Source: Oculatella sp. LEGE 06141 (GTDB lineage: Bacteria > Cyanobacteriota > Cyanobacteriia > Elainellales > Elainellaceae). Taken from it: a stretch of 60,732 nt of DNA. Both the position numbers and the translations under genes were made by a program. The DNA lies in NCBI RefSeq assembly GCF_015207605.1, contig NZ_JADEWO010000041.1, forward strand, positions 1 through 60,732, in the 5' to 3' direction. Below, piece after piece: positions 1-10,802 of the stretch (positions are counted from its first letter, which is position 1; each line of letters opens with the position of its first letter). A model generated the notes under the pieces. The model had not been told where the DNA came from. It did not search any database and saw nothing but the letters and a program-made list of their open reading frames with translations.

Positions 1-3000
1 ATTTCCGACCCCACCCTCTAGAATGTCATTACCTGCCCCTCCATCCAGGGTGTCGTTCCCAGCCAGACCAATCAGCGTATTGTTACCTTCATTTCCAGTG
101 ATAACATTATCTAGACCATTGCCTGTACCGTTGATGTTGCCTGATCCAGCCAGTAAGGTCAAATTCTCCAAGTTGGCACCCAGCGTATAGCTGGCGGCAC
201 TCGAATTGACTAGATCTGTTCCTTGGTTGCTTCCTTCTGTCACGGTATCATTGGTGCTGTTAACAAAGTAGGTGTCGTTTCCAGCACCGCCTTGCATAAC
301 ATCGTCACCGTCGCCACCGTCAAGAATGTCATTACCGCCACCGCCGATCAGCAGATCGTTTCCAGCCAGACCAGTCAAGGTATTATCTTGATCATTACCA
401 GTAATAGTATTGTCCAGGCTGTTTCCCGTACCGCTAATGGCTGCTCCAAGCAGCGTTAGGTTTTCAACATTGCCGCCAAGTGTGTAGCTAGCTGCACTCG
501 AGTTAACTAAATCAATGCCTTGATTGGGTGCTTCAGTGACGGTATCCCCAGAGCTATCCACAAAGTAAACATCGTTACCAGCACCACCGTCCAGGGTGTC
601 ATTACCAGCACCACCGTCCAGGATGTCATTGCCATCACCACCTTTCAGGGTATCATTCCCGGCATTTCCAATTAAGGTATCGTCTCCGCCGTTCCCTGTC
701 AGTACGTTGTTGGCATCATTACCAGTAATAGTATTGTTGCCGTTGTTGCCAACACCGTTGATATTTGAGCTTCCTTGAAGCGTCAGATTTTCAACATTAG
801 CGCCAATAGTGAACGTAGCACCGTTCAAAACACTTATTGCAAAAACACTGTCAATCCCCTCACCAGGATTTTCATTGGCGCTATCGTTGACATTGTCAAA
901 GTAGTAAATGTCATCTCCAGATCCGCCAAACATAGTGTCAACACCAGCACGGCCATCCAGCACATCATTCCCGGCACCGCCAGACAATGTGTTATTACCG
1001 CTGTTGCCTATAATGGTGTTAGCCAAGGCATTGCCAGTACCATTGATGTTGGTTGTCCCAGTTAACGTTAAATTCTCAACATTAGCGCCATTGGTGCTGA
1101 GATCAAATGAAACATTAGAGCTGACGGTATCGATACCTTCACCAACGTTCTCGACAACGAGATCATTGCTGTTGTCTACGGAATAGGTGTCGTCACCCGT
1201 TCCCCCACGCATGGTGTCGATGCCTGTCCCGCCAATCAGCGTATCGTCGCCAGCTCCTCCATTTAAGATATCGTTGCCTGCTCCACCGTTTAAGACATTG
1301 TTGCCGCTATTGCCAACAATGGTATTGTTCAGCTCATTTCCAGTTCCATTAAAACTGGCTGTTCCAGCAAGAGTAAGATTCTCAAGATTGACCCCCAGTG
1401 TAAAGCTAACACTGGCTATAACAGTGTCAATACCTTCTTCAAACCCCTCATTGACAGTGTCTTCACCATCATTCACATAGTATGTATCATTTCCAATTCC
1501 GCCAAAGAGGCGATCGATTCCGGCTCCTCCATCGAGAGAATCGTCACCAGCACCGCCAATCAGAGTATCATCTCCCTCCAACCCCAACAGGATGTTGTTG
1601 CCGCTGTTGCCAGTGATGATATTGGCCAGGCTGTTACCAGAACCGCTAAAGTTACCGCCTTCAGACAGAACCAGATTTTCAAGATTGCTGCCTAGCGTGT
1701 AGCTCTGCAAACTAGAAATGACGGTATCAATACCCTGGCTAAAGTTTTCAGACACCGTGTCTGCACCATTATCGACCACATAGGTGTCATTACCCGCACC
1801 GCCTGCTAGCGTATCGATTCCAGTACCACCATCGAGATAGTCGTCACCCTCGCCGCCGTTGAGAACGTCATTTCCCGCATCACCAAACAGGCGATCGTTG
1901 CCTGCTTCTCCATTCAAACTATTATTGTTGCGGTTCCCAAGAATGGTGTTGTCTAAGCTATTGCCGGTACCATTAATTGCGGCTGCACCGTTCAGGGTCA
2001 GGTTTTCAATGTGATCGCTAAGCGTGTAAGAGACACTGGAATTGACGGTATCAATCCCACTGTTGATCTCTTCTTTAATTGCATCTCCCGTGCTGTCCAC
2101 AAAATAGGTGTCGTTTCCAGCACCACCTGACATCACATCGTTGCCAGTGCCGCCATCTAAGATATCATCACCAGCACCACCCTCTAAATTATCGTTGCCT
2201 CCACCGCCTTGAATAGTATCGTTACCCGCTCCACCAGACAGAAAGTTGTTGCCATCGTTTCCAACAATGGCGTTGTTCAGATCATTACCTGACCCGTTGA
2301 TGTTGGCGTTGCCAGTTAAGATCAAAGTCTCAACGTTAGCACTCAGCACAAATGAGGCGCTGGCATAAACCGTATCGTTACCGCCGCCAGTCTCTTCAAT
2401 GACAGCATCGCTTGCATTATCGACGATATAAATATCGTCGCCATCACCGCCAACGAGGACATCTGCCCCGGTACCACCGTCTAGGAAATCGTTACCAGCA
2501 TTACCCTGGAGCGTATCATTGCCAGCATCACCTTGCAGTTGATCGTCACCTTCTCTACCCAAGAGAAGATCATCGCCTTCTCCACCCAAGAGAACATCAT
2601 TGCCAGTGCCGCCGTCCAGCGTGTCATTGCCGCCCAAGCCGTTGAGACGGTTGTTGGCTGCGTTACCAATGATGTTATTGTCTGAGGCGTTTCCTGTGCC
2701 GTCCTGTGCAGTGTTACCGACTAACAATAAGTTCTCAACATTGTCGCTGAGCGTAAAGCTAACTGAGGCTCGAACCGTATCGATACCCTGACCTGCTTGC
2801 TCAACGGTCACGTCACGGACATCATCAACAATGTAGAGGTCATCACCACTACCACCAATGAGGCGATCGGCACCCTCACCACCATCCAGGATATCGGCAC
2901 CACCCCCTCCTTTGAGTGTGTCGTTGCCTTTACCCCCTTCGAGTTTATCCTTGCCGCTTCCACCGTTTAGCAGGTCGTTACCATCCAACCCCAGCAGACG

Positions 3001-3117
3001 ATCGTTGCCACCCAACCCAAAGAGTCCGTCCCGTCCCTTGGTTCCTTTTAATTTGTCTTTTCTAGAAGTGCCTTTTCTAAAAATGCCTTTTTTAGAAATA
3101 GTCTTTTTAGTTGCCAT
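1..3117 (-). CDS. RTX calcium-binding repeat protein, 3' end cut by window edge
   Basis: The reading frame is open from an ATG at 3117 to base 1 without a stop, giving 1039 residues of a longer protein. After a basic start ([11 protein letters not shown]) it is built almost entirely of RTX nonapeptides of the GGxGxDxLx type. These alternate with a recurring ~60-residue block that begins D-x-Y-x-V-D, continues GIDTV...[12 protein letters not shown] and ends [12 protein letters not shown] count nine such composite modules. RTX nonapeptides fold into a calcium-bound beta-roll, and proteins of this kind usually leave the cell by type I secretion, which agrees with the lack of a signal peptide. 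The C-terminal secretion signal lies outside the window. Substrate or binding partner cannot be told; a surface, sheath or adhesive role is inferred. The same block occurs once in the tail of the giant protein at 13371-26975, so the two share a module family. Confidence 0.9.
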   Translation of the reverse strand, partial: MATKKTISKKGIFRKGTSRKDKLKGTKGRDGLFGLGGNDRLLGLDGNDLLNGGSGKDKLEGGKGNDTLKGGGGADILDGGEGADRLIGGSGDDLYIVDDVRDVTVEQAGQGIDTVRASVSFTLSDNVENLLLVGNTAQDGTGNASDNNIIGNAANNRLNGLGGNDTLDGGTGNDVLLGGEGDDLLLGREGDDQLQGDAGNDTLQGNAGNDFLDGGTGADVLVGGDGDDIYIVDNASDAVIEETGGGNDTVYASASFVLSANVETLILTGNANINGSGNDLNNAIVGNDGNNFLSGGAGNDTIQGGGGNDNLEGGAGDDILDGGTGNDVMSGGAGNDTYFVDSTGDAIKEEINSGIDTVNSSVSYTLSDHIENLTLNGAAAINGTGNSLDNTILGNRNNNSLNGEAGNDRLFGDAGNDVLNGGEGDDYLDGGTGIDTLAGGAGNDTYVVDNGADTVSENFSQGIDTVISSLQSYTLGSNLENLVLSEGGNFSGSGNSLANIITGNSGNNILLGLEGDDTLIGGAGDDSLDGGAGIDRLFGGIGNDTYYVNDGEDTVNEGFEEGIDTVIASVSFTLGVNLENLTLAGTASFNGTGNELNNTIVGNSGNNVLNGGAGNDILNGGAGDDTLIGGTGIDTMRGGTGDDTYSVDNSNDLVVENVGEGIDTVSSNVSFDLSTNGANVENLTLTGTTNINGTGNALANTIIGNSGNNTLSGGAGNDVLDGRAGVDTMFGGSGDDIYYFDNVNDSANENPGEGIDSVFAISVLNGATFTIGANVENLTLQGSSNINGVGNNGNNTITGNDANNVLTGNGGDDTLIGNAGNDTLKGGDGNDILDGGAGNDTLDGGAGNDVYFVDSSGDTVTEAPNQGIDLVNSSAASYTLGGNVENLTLLGAAISGTGNSLDNTITGNDQDNTLTGLAGNDLLIGGGGNDILDGGDGDDVMQGGAGNDTYFVNSTNDTVTEGSNQGTDLVNSSAASYTLGANLENLTLLAGSGNINGTGNGLDNVITGNEGNNTLIGLAGNDTLDGGAGNDILEGGVGN

Positions 3118-3796
3118 GGTTAATCATCCTTAAGTTCGAACCAAATTAGGTTAAGCAACGACAAATCAAACGAACCCACATAGACGGAAGCAGCTTGCAC
3201 AGTGATATATACTCACTGAGCAGGCAACGTAGATAAATAAGCATGAAAATCAGTGGCTTAGACTGTGAATTCTCACTAGAATTCTTCAGCCCAATCCAAG
3301 CCTCGATTGGAGGGACGGCTGTGTTTTTAAGCCACAGAAGCCATTAAAAAAAGATTGATTTGCTTGACCGAACCGTTTTCATAAAGCCCAAACAAATCAT
3401 CTATAGAGTTCCCTATAATGTCTTAAATGCGACAAACTGAAGCTTTTGGCTTGGGCAATTCAACGGAGTCAATCCATCCCAAAAAAGAGTTTACGTCATA
3501 CATTAAGTGTTCAAGCCTAGATTACCCATGTCTGTTGAAGTAAATGACACAGGCTCATAAGTTGTCTGGCAGAACTGGTTCCAGGGATTGTCTTCCTTGT
3601 ACAAAACTGGCTGCGATCAAGGTCAAACTGTTTCAGTAGTTTTGTTGCCAAACAGGTTAAGTAGTGTTGAAAACACGGGTGCTAACTCAGAGCGCTTCAA
3701 CCACTAGAACACGTTCCAGAAGAAACCCTGAATGAACCCTGCTCTGGGAGCAATGGGCTTGCACAACAAGTAACGCCAGTGCTGCAATTTACATCA
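3118..3796. other. intergenic region upstream of the RTX gene and downstream of pyk
   Basis: These 679 bases hold no convincing gene. Small dyads occur at 3288-3338: CCAATC/GATTGG (3291-3296 with 3305-3310) followed by CTGTG/CACAG (3319-3323 with 3334-3338). They could be leader structure for the RTX gene on the minus strand, or chance. I cannot assign a promoter with confidence. Confidence 0.4.
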
Positions 3797-5590
3797 CTAA
3801 ACTGATAAAGCAGCATCAGTTTGAGCCGTTCCTAGTGCGCCAGAATAAACTAACCCCCGCTGCATATCTAACGTTAAGATTGCACCGTCTCGAATGACTT
3901 CGGTTGCATTCTTCACACCCACAATCACGGGTACGCCAAGACGAAGACCGATCACTGCTGCATGACTGGTCAAGCTGTCATCTTCTGTGACAATACCCGA
4001 TGCCTTGCGAATGGCCTCAACAAAATCGGCGCTGGTTCTGGCGGTTACCAAGATTTCTCCCGCATTAAAGTTACTCACTTCCATGCCATTATGGGCTACT
4101 CTGGCTCTGCCGCTGACCGCCCCTTGCCCAATCCCAATGCCTTTACCCAGGACAGCAGTTACTACTTCTACTTTAATTAAGTCAGTAGATCCCGCTACGC
4201 CCTGGAGCGTACCTGCCGTCATAACAACCAGATCACCTTCGTTGAGTAAGTCCTTTTCTTGGGCAACGTTAAGCGCGGCCTGGAACGTTTGCCCTGTGGA
4301 TGGTAAATCCAGAACCAGCAACGGTTTAACCCCCCACACTAGCTGTAACTGACGCGCCACGTCTACATGAGGTGTGATCGCCAAAATCGGCTTTTTAGGA
4401 CGGAATTTGGAAACATTGCGGGCTGTTGCCCCGGTCTTGGTTAAAGTCATAATGGCAGCCGCTTCTAACTGCTCTGCAATATGACTCACCGCCTGACTAA
4501 TTGCATTGGGAATCGATCGCCTGGGTGAATCTTCCAGCAGTCGGCGATCGGGCTGTTCTTGCTCAATCCGTAAAGCGATGCGCGCCATTGTTTCAACGGC
4601 TTGTACCGGATACTTTCCAACGGCCGTTTCGTTTGAAAGCATTACGGCATCGGTTCCATCTAGAATCGCATTTGCCACGTCTGAAATTTCAGCCCGAGTC
4701 GGACGGGGACTGTGAACCATGCTATCTAGCATCTGCGTTGCCGTAATCACCGGAATGCCGAGGCGATTTGCCGTCCGAATCAAGCGCTTTTGTAAGACTG
4801 GAACATCCTCTGCCGGGAGTTCAACCCCCAGATCGCCCCTAGCGACCATTACGCCATCACAAATCGATAGAATGGCTTCCATCTGTTCGATCGCTTCATG
4901 CTTTTCGATCTTGGCGATAACGGGCACATTTTTGCCAGCGCTAGAGATCAATTCCTTGATTTCTAGTACATCTTGCGGATTTCGAACAAAGCTTAAAGCA
5001 ACCCAGTCTACGCCCTGATCGAGACCAAACATAAGATCAGTCCGATCTTTTTCGGTCAGCGCTTTAATCGATAAATAAACGCCAGGAAAGTTTACCCCTT
5101 TGTTGTTGGACAGCACTCCTTCAACGGTGACGCGGCAGTGCAATTCTCGTTTAGCTCGGTCTACCTTTTCCACATACATTTCAACTCGGCCATCGTCGAG
5201 CAAAATAGCAGAGCCAGAGGGAACTTCATCGGCTAGTGGCTCGTATGTCACAGAACTGATGTGCTGCGTGCCGGGCATTAACCGACTGGTCAGAATAAAG
5301 GGATCACCCTTCTTCAAGGTAATTGAGCCGTTTTCAAATCGGCCTAATCTAATTTTTGGCCCTTGCAGGTCTTGTAAAATCCCAACGGGTTGGTTGAGTT
5401 CAAACGACACTTGCCGAATCAGACGAATGCTGCGCTGATGATCCTCATGGGTTCCATGAGAAAAGTTGAGCCGCAAGGTGGTTGCTCCAGCTTCAATCAG
5501 TTCGCGAAGCACTTCTGGGCTGCTAGTGGCTGGACCAATGGTTGCTACGATTTTTGTCCGACGCAGGGAGTGTTGCAGTGGCATGAACAT
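3797..5590 (-). CDS. pyk: pyruvate kinase with C-terminal PEP-utiliser-like domain
   Basis: This cytoplasmic glycolytic enzyme converts phosphoenolpyruvate and ADP to pyruvate and ATP. The 597 residues start with the family's RRTKIVATIGPA motif near residue 10 and contain the catalytic-site block VARGDLGVELP and the substrate-loop block TATQMLDSM. They carry the usual barrel with inserted B domain and the C-terminal allosteric domain (to about residue 470). A further ~100 residues (about 490-580) contain TSHAAVIGLRLGVPVIVG, the mobile phosphohistidine-type domain of PEP-utilising enzymes. That extension is common in cyanobacterial and Gram-positive pyruvate kinases. Two ATGs, at 5590 and 5584, are possible starts and neither has a clear ribosome binding site. 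It appears to be monocistronic. Confidence 0.96.
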   Translation of the reverse strand: MFMPLQHSLRRTKIVATIGPATSSPEVLRELIEAGATTLRLNFSHGTHEDHQRSIRLIRQVSFELNQPVGILQDLQGPKIRLGRFENGSITLKKGDPFILTSRLMPGTQHISSVTYEPLADEVPSGSAILLDDGRVEMYVEKVDRAKRELHCRVTVEGVLSNNKGVNFPGVYLSIKALTEKDRTDLMFGLDQGVDWVALSFVRNPQDVLEIKELISSAGKNVPVIAKIEKHEAIEQMEAILSICDGVMVARGDLGVELPAEDVPVLQKRLIRTANRLGIPVITATQMLDSMVHSPRPTRAEISDVANAILDGTDAVMLSNETAVGKYPVQAVETMARIALRIEQEQPDRRLLEDSPRRSIPNAISQAVSHIAEQLEAAAIMTLTKTGATARNVSKFRPKKPILAITPHVDVARQLQLVWGVKPLLVLDLPSTGQTFQAALNVAQEKDLLNEGDLVVMTAGTLQGVAGSTDLIKVEVVTAVLGKGIGIGQGAVSGRARVAHNGMEVSNFNAGEILVTARTSADFVEAIRKASGIVTEDDSLTSHAAVIGLRLGVPVIVGVKNATEVIRDGAILTLDMQRGLVYSGALGTAQTDAALSV

Positions 5591-5962
5591 TCCAGAAGTA
5601 GAAAGAGGCGCAGAAGGTTACGGGAGCCTGTTCTAAAAGCAAGCAGGCAAAAGGGATAGTATCACGTTTAGCGAAGCCCTTACTCACTAATATCTCCCAC
5701 TTCTGATGCTCCGCCATGGAAAATCATGGATTTCGCGATTTCTTCATGCGGCGTCTTCATCTTACTGCGGTTTCAGAACGGCCACTGACGATCATCCAGA
5801 CTCTTGCCTGCGATCGCATCCTGAGCATTCCGCTAACCAACCCAGCATCAATTTACCCCTTCAGCAAGCCAGGGCACCCAACAAAGGTGCCCTGGCCGGT
5901 AGCGGCGTGGATTTGTAACGGGCTGCCCCATCCTCAGCGGCGCTCTTGCCCGTGTTAGCCCC
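5591..5962. other. intergenic region between COP23 gene and pyk
   Basis: 372 bases without a supported gene. The only clear structure is the perfect hairpin at 5869-5895, listed separately. The short frames here look random. Confidence 0.4.
5869..5895 (-). terminator. perfect 10-bp hairpin downstream of the COP23 gene
   Basis: CCAGGGCACC (5869-5878) and GGTGCCCTGG (5886-5895) are perfect inverted repeats around a 7-base loop. It lies about 70 bases past the stop of the minus-strand COP23 gene. There is no U-tract on either strand, so it may be a non-canonical terminator or a 3' stabilising hairpin. Confidence 0.55.
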
Positions 5963-6769
5963 TTAGCGGAAGCCGTCTGGATTAAGCCGAGGTGCAGGTT
6001 GGCTGGAGGCACCAGTCAATCTCGATCCAGTTCCGCCATCGGCTGTGTCTAGAAACGGACGAAGGTCAATGCTGGCGGCTCCAGATGTTCGCCCTCTGCG
6101 ACCAGATAGCGTTGATAGATCGACACCGAACGCATCGCCCAGGCGATTCAAAATGCCGCCTCGTCCCTCATCGGTGTAGGTTACCACCGAGTCTGTTTGC
6201 TGCCCACTGTCGGCAACAGCCAGGTTCTCGAAGACGCGATCGCGGGTAATGAGGGGGTCTTGACCGGGGGGCACAGTCAGCACAATCCGGCAAGTTGGTA
6301 CTTGCTGAGTGGTAACGCAAACCGTGTTATAGCCATTCTCCAGCCCGGTCTGCATTTCCAACAAACCATCTGGACGATACGTTTCTAGGCGACGGCTGAT
6401 TTCGTTACAACGGCGATCGGGTGTCCAACCACCGCCCAGTTCAGTCGGCGTAGCCCACGGATACGCCTGCCCTGGCTGGCTTTGCGGATAATACAACACC
6501 TTGTATTGACCATCCACCATCTGGCAAGCAAACCGAGTATCACCAGAAACCTGAGGATACTCGGTTGGTGCAGGGGATTGAGTGTCTACTTGAGCCATTA
6601 AAGATGGCGATCCAGAAGTATTCGCATGAGCAACGCCTGCGGGCAAGACGGCAACACTGCTACCCAGCATCAGCATGGCACTGGCTGAAAGGCTGAGTGT
6701 TTTAACCCCTGCGGTGAATGCACCTTGACGACGCTCAACTAGTTGTGATGGCATGAACTTTAGTCGCAT
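5963..6769 (-). CDS. COP23-domain exported protein
   Basis: 268 residues. The N-terminus has a basic stretch (ERRQ), a hydrophobic core from about residue 24 to 47 and an AHA cleavage site near residue 49, so it should be exported to the periplasm or thylakoid lumen. The mature part from about residue 78 contains TRFACQMVDG..., YPWATPTELGGGWTPDRRC, RRLETYRPDGLLEM and CRIVLTVPPGQDP. This is the pattern of the cyanobacterial COP23 (circadian oscillating polypeptide) domain, with conserved cysteines. Biochemical function of the family is unknown. The C-terminal ~60 residues are low complexity and less conserved. Starts at residue 1 or at M6 are both possible. A hairpin follows at 5869-5895. Confidence 0.85.
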   Translation of the reverse strand: MRLKFMPSQLVERRQGAFTAGVKTLSLSASAMLMLGSSVAVLPAGVAHANTSGSPSLMAQVDTQSPAPTEYPQVSGDTRFACQMVDGQYKVLYYPQSQPGQAYPWATPTELGGGWTPDRRCNEISRRLETYRPDGLLEMQTGLENGYNTVCVTTQQVPTCRIVLTVPPGQDPLITRDRVFENLAVADSGQQTDSVVTYTDEGRGGILNRLGDAFGVDLSTLSGRRGRTSGAASIDLRPFLDTADGGTGSRLTGASSQPAPRLNPDGFR

Positions 6770-7136
6770 ACCCTAAATTCCTCATGAGTTCAATTGAAAA
6801 TACAGCGCAGCAGGCGGCAAGCGGAACGAAGCGGAGCTAATAGGACTAACTTTCCTAGTTTATAAGGACGCGAGAGTAGCGCCTCTAGTGCCCGTCTTGC
6901 TGCCCTGACTCAGGGTTTTGCAGCCGATCGAAGCATAAGTTTTATGAAACAGAATACAAACTAATCCGTATTTTTTGGGTGGTTTACTGCGATCGCTGCA
7001 TCTTCAACAACACAACCACCGTAGAATCAAGCTTTCAGGTTTACAGATCAAGTGTATTCATTAGCAACAGTTATAGCACCTGGCTAAACCTGGCATGAAG
7101 TTTTATAACAAGAATTTGTGCTTCTTGTTACACTGT
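6770..7136. other. intergenic region between COP23 gene and the candidate RNA
   Basis: 367 bases upstream of the minus-strand COP23 gene. No coding frame is convincing. A HIP1 octamer lies at 6989-6996. The right end holds the putative promoter and inverted repeat of the RNA listed next. Confidence 0.4.
7107..7134 (+). promoter_or_regulatory. putative promoter with overlapping 8-bp inverted repeat
   Basis: AACAAGAA (7107-7114) and TTCTTGTT (7122-7129) form a perfect dyad around 7 bases. It runs straight into a -10-like TACACT (7129-7134). The position upstream of the structured RNA suggests an operator overlapping the promoter. I see no good -35 element, so this is tentative. Confidence 0.35.
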
Positions 7137-7281
7137 TTTACGGAAAAGGAATTAACGGTGATGTTGATATCCTTATCACCCCCTGCCGCTTGGGAACGCG
7201 CAGTTCGGGTTTCTTCTAATTGAGTAGACAACGTTAATGGATAATACTGAGCTGGCTACACAACAAGCCGGCTCTTTTTTT
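7137..7281 (+). ncRNA. candidate free-standing structured small RNA
   Basis: No gene on the + strand lies near, yet a textbook intrinsic terminator (7249-7281) faces that way, so something is transcribed here. Upstream of it the sequence folds well. ATTAACG (7151-7157) pairs with CGTTAAT (7232-7238) as a closing helix. Inside, GGTGAT (7157-7162) pairs with ATCACC (7175-7180), and CTG-C-CGC pairs with GCGCAG just after that. This gives a multibranched RNA of about 145 nt. The 5' end is set only by the -10-like TACACT at 7129-7134. I do not recognise it as tmRNA, RNase P RNA, SRP RNA or Yfr1. 6S RNA or a lineage-specific sRNA cannot be excluded. Confidence 0.55.
7249..7281 (+). terminator. intrinsic terminator of the small RNA
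   Basis: GAGCTGGCT (7249-7257) pairs with AGCCGGCTC (7266-7274) with one G-U pair and an 8-base loop. Seven T follow (7275-7281). The T-tract follows on the + strand only. It overlaps the last stop-codon bases of the convergent lipoprotein gene. Confidence 0.85.
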
Positions 7282-7957
7282 ATTTGAATGATAGGTTCTC
7301 TAAAATGAGGCTTGCTCTTGGTTCAAAACCATTGGCTTGGTCGGCAGGATAATAGGTCACAGCATAAAAGATTTGGCCATCTTCTTCACCAATAAACGCA
7401 GAGCCTGTAATGATCCCCGTTTCGGTTTGCTGCTGAAATACAATTTTTTCTCGTGCCCAGGGATAGGACACAACCTCTGTCCGATCCAGCATGATCCAGT
7501 TGTTGCGAACAAACAGTCCTTGCTCACCTAAAAGCAGGTCTTGTACTTGTGCAACAGTGTCAGCTTCGGCTGGAACTACAATTTCGACATAGGCATTGTG
7601 AGCAGTGCTCGCCGTAGACTTGAAGTCAAACTTTGCCCCTTTGGCTTCATTAGAAGCAATCGCTTCTGCCGTAAAATCTGGAGATGGAATATAAGTAACG
7701 AAGGGCAGGTTATCTACATCAAACAGAGATAACTCAACTTGAGCGGATTCGCCCTCTACGTTCATGCGAGCCAACTTTGTCTCCGGTCGGGCTGGTTCAG
7801 CCGAATCAGCATCTGCCGAACTAGCAGCAGGGCTAGAGGTATCCTGATCTGCTACAGAATCACGGTTTGAAGACGTTGAGTGGTTAGAGGATGTGCAAGC
7901 CGCGACGGACATCACTAATAGAGCAGTAAACAGACCGGACAGATAACGCGACTTCAC
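7280..7957 (-). CDS. putative lipoprotein of unknown function
   Basis: The frame can be opened at an ATG at 7990, but I chose the GTG at 7957. A strong ribosome binding site GGAGG (7964-7968 on the + strand as cctcc) sits six bases before it, and the protein then starts directly with a signal peptide (VKSRYLSGLFTALLVMSVAAC). The SVAAC lipobox predicts lipidation at the Cys and membrane anchoring. A Ser/Asp-rich low-complexity linker of about 40 residues follows, then a ~155-residue domain without motifs I recognise (…NNWIMLDRTEVVSYPWAREKIVF…). The product is 225 residues from this start. Function unknown. It is separated from leuS by about 250 bases and is convergent with the candidate RNA. 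Confidence 0.8.
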   Translation of the reverse strand: MKSRYLSGLFTALLVMSVAACTSSNHSTSSNRDSVADQDTSSPAASSADADSAEPARPETKLARMNVEGESAQVELSLFDVDNLPFVTYIPSPDFTAEAIASNEAKGAKFDFKSTASTAHNAYVEIVVPAEADTVAQVQDLLLGEQGLFVRNNWIMLDRTEVVSYPWAREKIVFQQQTETGIITGSAFIGEEDGQIFYAVTYYPADQANGFEPRASLILENLSFK

Positions 7958-8204
7958 ACAAGTCCTCCATGTGCTGATTGCTACGAACAAGGTTGGTTGC
8001 TCTGCTTCATAGGCAGTGGTTATGGCGATCGTTCACTGGGGATGTGTTTGTTTCGCTACCGAGTTTATTTTGCCATACAACCAGGAGGCTAGGATCTTAC
8101 CTTAGTCGGAAGTCTGCTGCTAGCACCGTTAGCAGCCAACGCCAAGGAATACAGATACCAGCCCTTAACTGAAGGACAAGAGTGATGAGGCGATCGCCAG
8201 TCAC

Positions 8205-10802
8205 TCAGGCGACTACAAAATTGACCAGCTTACCTGGAACCACAATCACCTTCTTAATCGCTTTATCTGCGATATAGCGTTGCGCCAACTCTGATTCACG
8301 AGCATAGGCTTCCAGTTCCGCTTTACTAGCCTGAGCAGAAACTGGAATCGTTCCTCTCGTCTTGCCATTCACCTGAATCACGAGCGAGATTTCATCTACA
8401 ACCAGTGCGGCTGGATCATAAGTAGACCAGGCTTGCTGGTGAATAGAACCGGGACGAGCCAGACTATGCCACAGTTCTTCTGTGATGTGAGGCGCAAAGG
8501 GAGCCATCAGCCTCAGCAACGTCTCAATGCCTTCAGCGTAAATCGGCGAGTCTTTACACTTAGCGTCTGTCAATGCATTGCTCAGTTTCATCAACTCAGA
8601 TACGGCTGTATTAAACTGATAGCCTTCTTCTACATCTTCGGTGATTTGTTGAATCGCATAGTGAATCGCATAGCGTAAGTCTTTTTCAGCGTTCGTCAAC
8701 GAGTTGTTTACAGAGGCAGGGGACGGGGCAGTGCCGCTACTGGGTTGACGCTCGGCGAACTCCATGACCAACCGCCAGACTCGGTTGAGGAAACGGAACT
8801 GACCTTCTACATCCGCATCATCCCATTCCAAATCTTTCTCTGGAGGTGCTTTGAACAAAATGAACATTCGCGCTGTGTCTGCTCCGTACTTTGTCAACAC
8901 ATCTTCTGGCGCAACACCGTTGCCCTTGGATTTAGACATGGTGGCATAAAGTCGCTCTAACGGTTCTCCGGTCTGGGGATCAATCGGATTAGCAGGATCG
9001 ACCAGGTTCGATGGAATCCATTTATCTTTGCCACCCTTATTGGGATTCATGTAAGTCAACCCTTGCACCATACCCTGAGTCAACAGACGCTGGAACGGCT
9101 CATCAATCGATAACAAGCCGCGATCGCGCAAAAACTTGGTAAAGAAGCGCGAATACAGCAAGTGCAAGATGGCATGTTCAATACCGCCAACGTACTGGTC
9201 AACGGGCATTAAGTCATTGGCTTTTGCTGAATTGAAAACCTGCTGCTCATTAGTGGCATCAGTAAAGCGCAAGAAGTACCACGAAGAATCGATGAATGTG
9301 TCCATCGTGTCGGTTTCCCGTGTTGCGGGGGTACCACAGCTTGGGCAAGGCACATTCGTCCACGACTCCAACTTAGCCAATGGGGAAGCTCCCCGTCCGC
9401 TGAGATCAACCTCTTCTGGAAGCCGCACGGGTAACTCAACCTCAGGAACTGGCACAATACCACAACTCGGACAGTGAATTACCGGAATGGGCACGCCCCA
9501 ATACCGTTGCCGAGAAATTAACCAGTCCCGCAGGCGGTAGTTCACCATCCGCTTTCCTTTGCCGTTTGCCTCCAGCCAGTTGATGGCAACATCAACACTT
9601 TGATTAGCACCTTTTCCGGCAGTCACGCCATTCAACGGGCCAGAATTGACCATTGCCCCATCGCCAGGGTAGGCGGCGGTCATTGTCTCGGAATCGAGAG
9701 GTTGATCTGCGGGTTGAACCACCACCTGAATCGGCAGGTTAAACGTTTTGGCGAACTCAAAGTCTCTCTGGTCGTGGGCTGGTACAGCCATAATCGCGCC
9801 TGTCCCGTAGCCCATCAACACATAGTCTGCAATCCAGATGGGAATTTTCTGGTCATTGACTGGATTGATGGCATAGCTGCCCGTCCACACGCCCGTTTTT
9901 TCACGCTCCTCAGCGGTGCGATCGATCTCGCTCTTGTCAGCCGCTTCAGCCTGGTACGCTTTAATCTGGTCTGCTTGCTCTGCGGTAGTCAACGTTTCGA
10001 CCAGGGGATGCTCCGGCGAAAGCACCATAAAGGTTGCGCCCCAAAGAGTGTCCGGACGGGTTGTAAAGACCGTCAACGCATCGCCCATCTCCGTTTGAAA
10101 GTAAACTTCTGCCCCGGTAGATTTGCCGATCCAGTTTTCCTGCATCAGCTTGACGCGATCGGGCCATCCGTCTAATTTCTCCAAATCCGTCAAAAGCTGT
10201 TCCGCATAGTCTGTAATCTTAAGGAACCACTGACGCAGCAACCGCCGTTCCACCTTGGCTCCCGATCGCCACGATCGCCCTTCGCTATCAACCTGCTCGT
10301 TCGCCAAAACAGTTTGGTCAACAGGGTCCCAGTTAACCGCCGCTTCTTTTTGGTAAGCCAGACCTGCTTTCAAAAACTCTAGAAAGATCCACTGTGTCCA
10401 GCGGTAGTAGTCGGGTGAGCAAGTTGCCACTTCCCGCTTCCAGTCATAGGACAACCCCAAACGCTTCAGTTCTGCTCGCATCTGAGCAATATTCTGGTAC
10501 GTCCATTTCGCCGGATGAACACCACGATCGATCGCCGCATTTTCGGCAGGCAAGCCAAATGCATCCCACCCCATTGGATGGAGAACTCGATACCCCTGCA
10601 TCCGGCGGACTCTGGCAATCACGTCTGTAATCGTGTAGTTACGGACGTGACCCATGTGCAAACTGCCAGACGGATAGGGAAACATGGACAGCGCATAAAA
10701 CTTGGGTTTGTTCTGTTCTTCTGGGGTATCGTCTATCCCCTGCTCAGCCCAAACCTGCTGCCATTTCTCCTCAATTTCTGCCGGGTTATATCGGGACTCC
10801 AC
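8205..10802 (-). CDS. leuS: leucyl-tRNA synthetase
   Basis: Cytoplasmic class I aminoacyl-tRNA synthetase that charges tRNA-Leu. The 865 residues match bacterial LeuRS length. The HIGH motif appears as HMGH at residues 49-52 ([11 protein letters not shown]), and the KMSKS loop as [10 protein letters not shown] at roughly residue 615. A large CP1 editing domain contains the [12 protein letters not shown] block and the [15 protein letters not shown] block. Cysteine pairs CPSCG occur twice in the ZN/leucine-specific region. The start is a GTG at 10802 preceded by AGGAG about eight bases upstream. Confidence 0.97.
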   Translation of the reverse strand: MESRYNPAEIEEKWQQVWAEQGIDDTPEEQNKPKFYALSMFPYPSGSLHMGHVRNYTITDVIARVRRMQGYRVLHPMGWDAFGLPAENAAIDRGVHPAKWTYQNIAQMRAELKRLGLSYDWKREVATCSPDYYRWTQWIFLEFLKAGLAYQKEAAVNWDPVDQTVLANEQVDSEGRSWRSGAKVERRLLRQWFLKITDYAEQLLTDLEKLDGWPDRVKLMQENWIGKSTGAEVYFQTEMGDALTVFTTRPDTLWGATFMVLSPEHPLVETLTTAEQADQIKAYQAEAADKSEIDRTAEEREKTGVWTGSYAINPVNDQKIPIWIADYVLMGYGTGAIMAVPAHDQRDFEFAKTFNLPIQVVVQPADQPLDSETMTAAYPGDGAMVNSGPLNGVTAGKGANQSVDVAINWLEANGKGKRMVNYRLRDWLISRQRYWGVPIPVIHCPSCGIVPVPEVELPVRLPEEVDLSGRGASPLAKLESWTNVPCPSCGTPATRETDTMDTFIDSSWYFLRFTDATNEQQVFNSAKANDLMPVDQYVGGIEHAILHLLYSRFFTKFLRDRGLLSIDEPFQRLLTQGMVQGLTYMNPNKGGKDKWIPSNLVDPANPIDPQTGEPLERLYATMSKSKGNGVAPEDVLTKYGADTARMFILFKAPPEKDLEWDDADVEGQFRFLNRVWRLVMEFAERQPSSGTAPSPASVNNSLTNAEKDLRYAIHYAIQQITEDVEEGYQFNTAVSELMKLSNALTDAKCKDSPIYAEGIETLLRLMAPFAPHITEELWHSLARPGSIHQQAWSTYDPAALVVDEISLVIQVNGKTRGTIPVSAQASKAELEAYARESELAQRYIADKAIKKVIVVPGKLVNFVVA

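Noticed and set aside
3125-3150. tRNA T-loop-like GGTTCGAAC on the minus strand
   Set aside because: No flanking T-stem, anticodon arm or acceptor stem can be drawn around it.
9600-10175. 191-codon frame on the + strand
   Set aside because: It lies wholly inside leuS on the opposite strand, and its translation has no recognisable pattern; it is a shadow of the synthetase gene.
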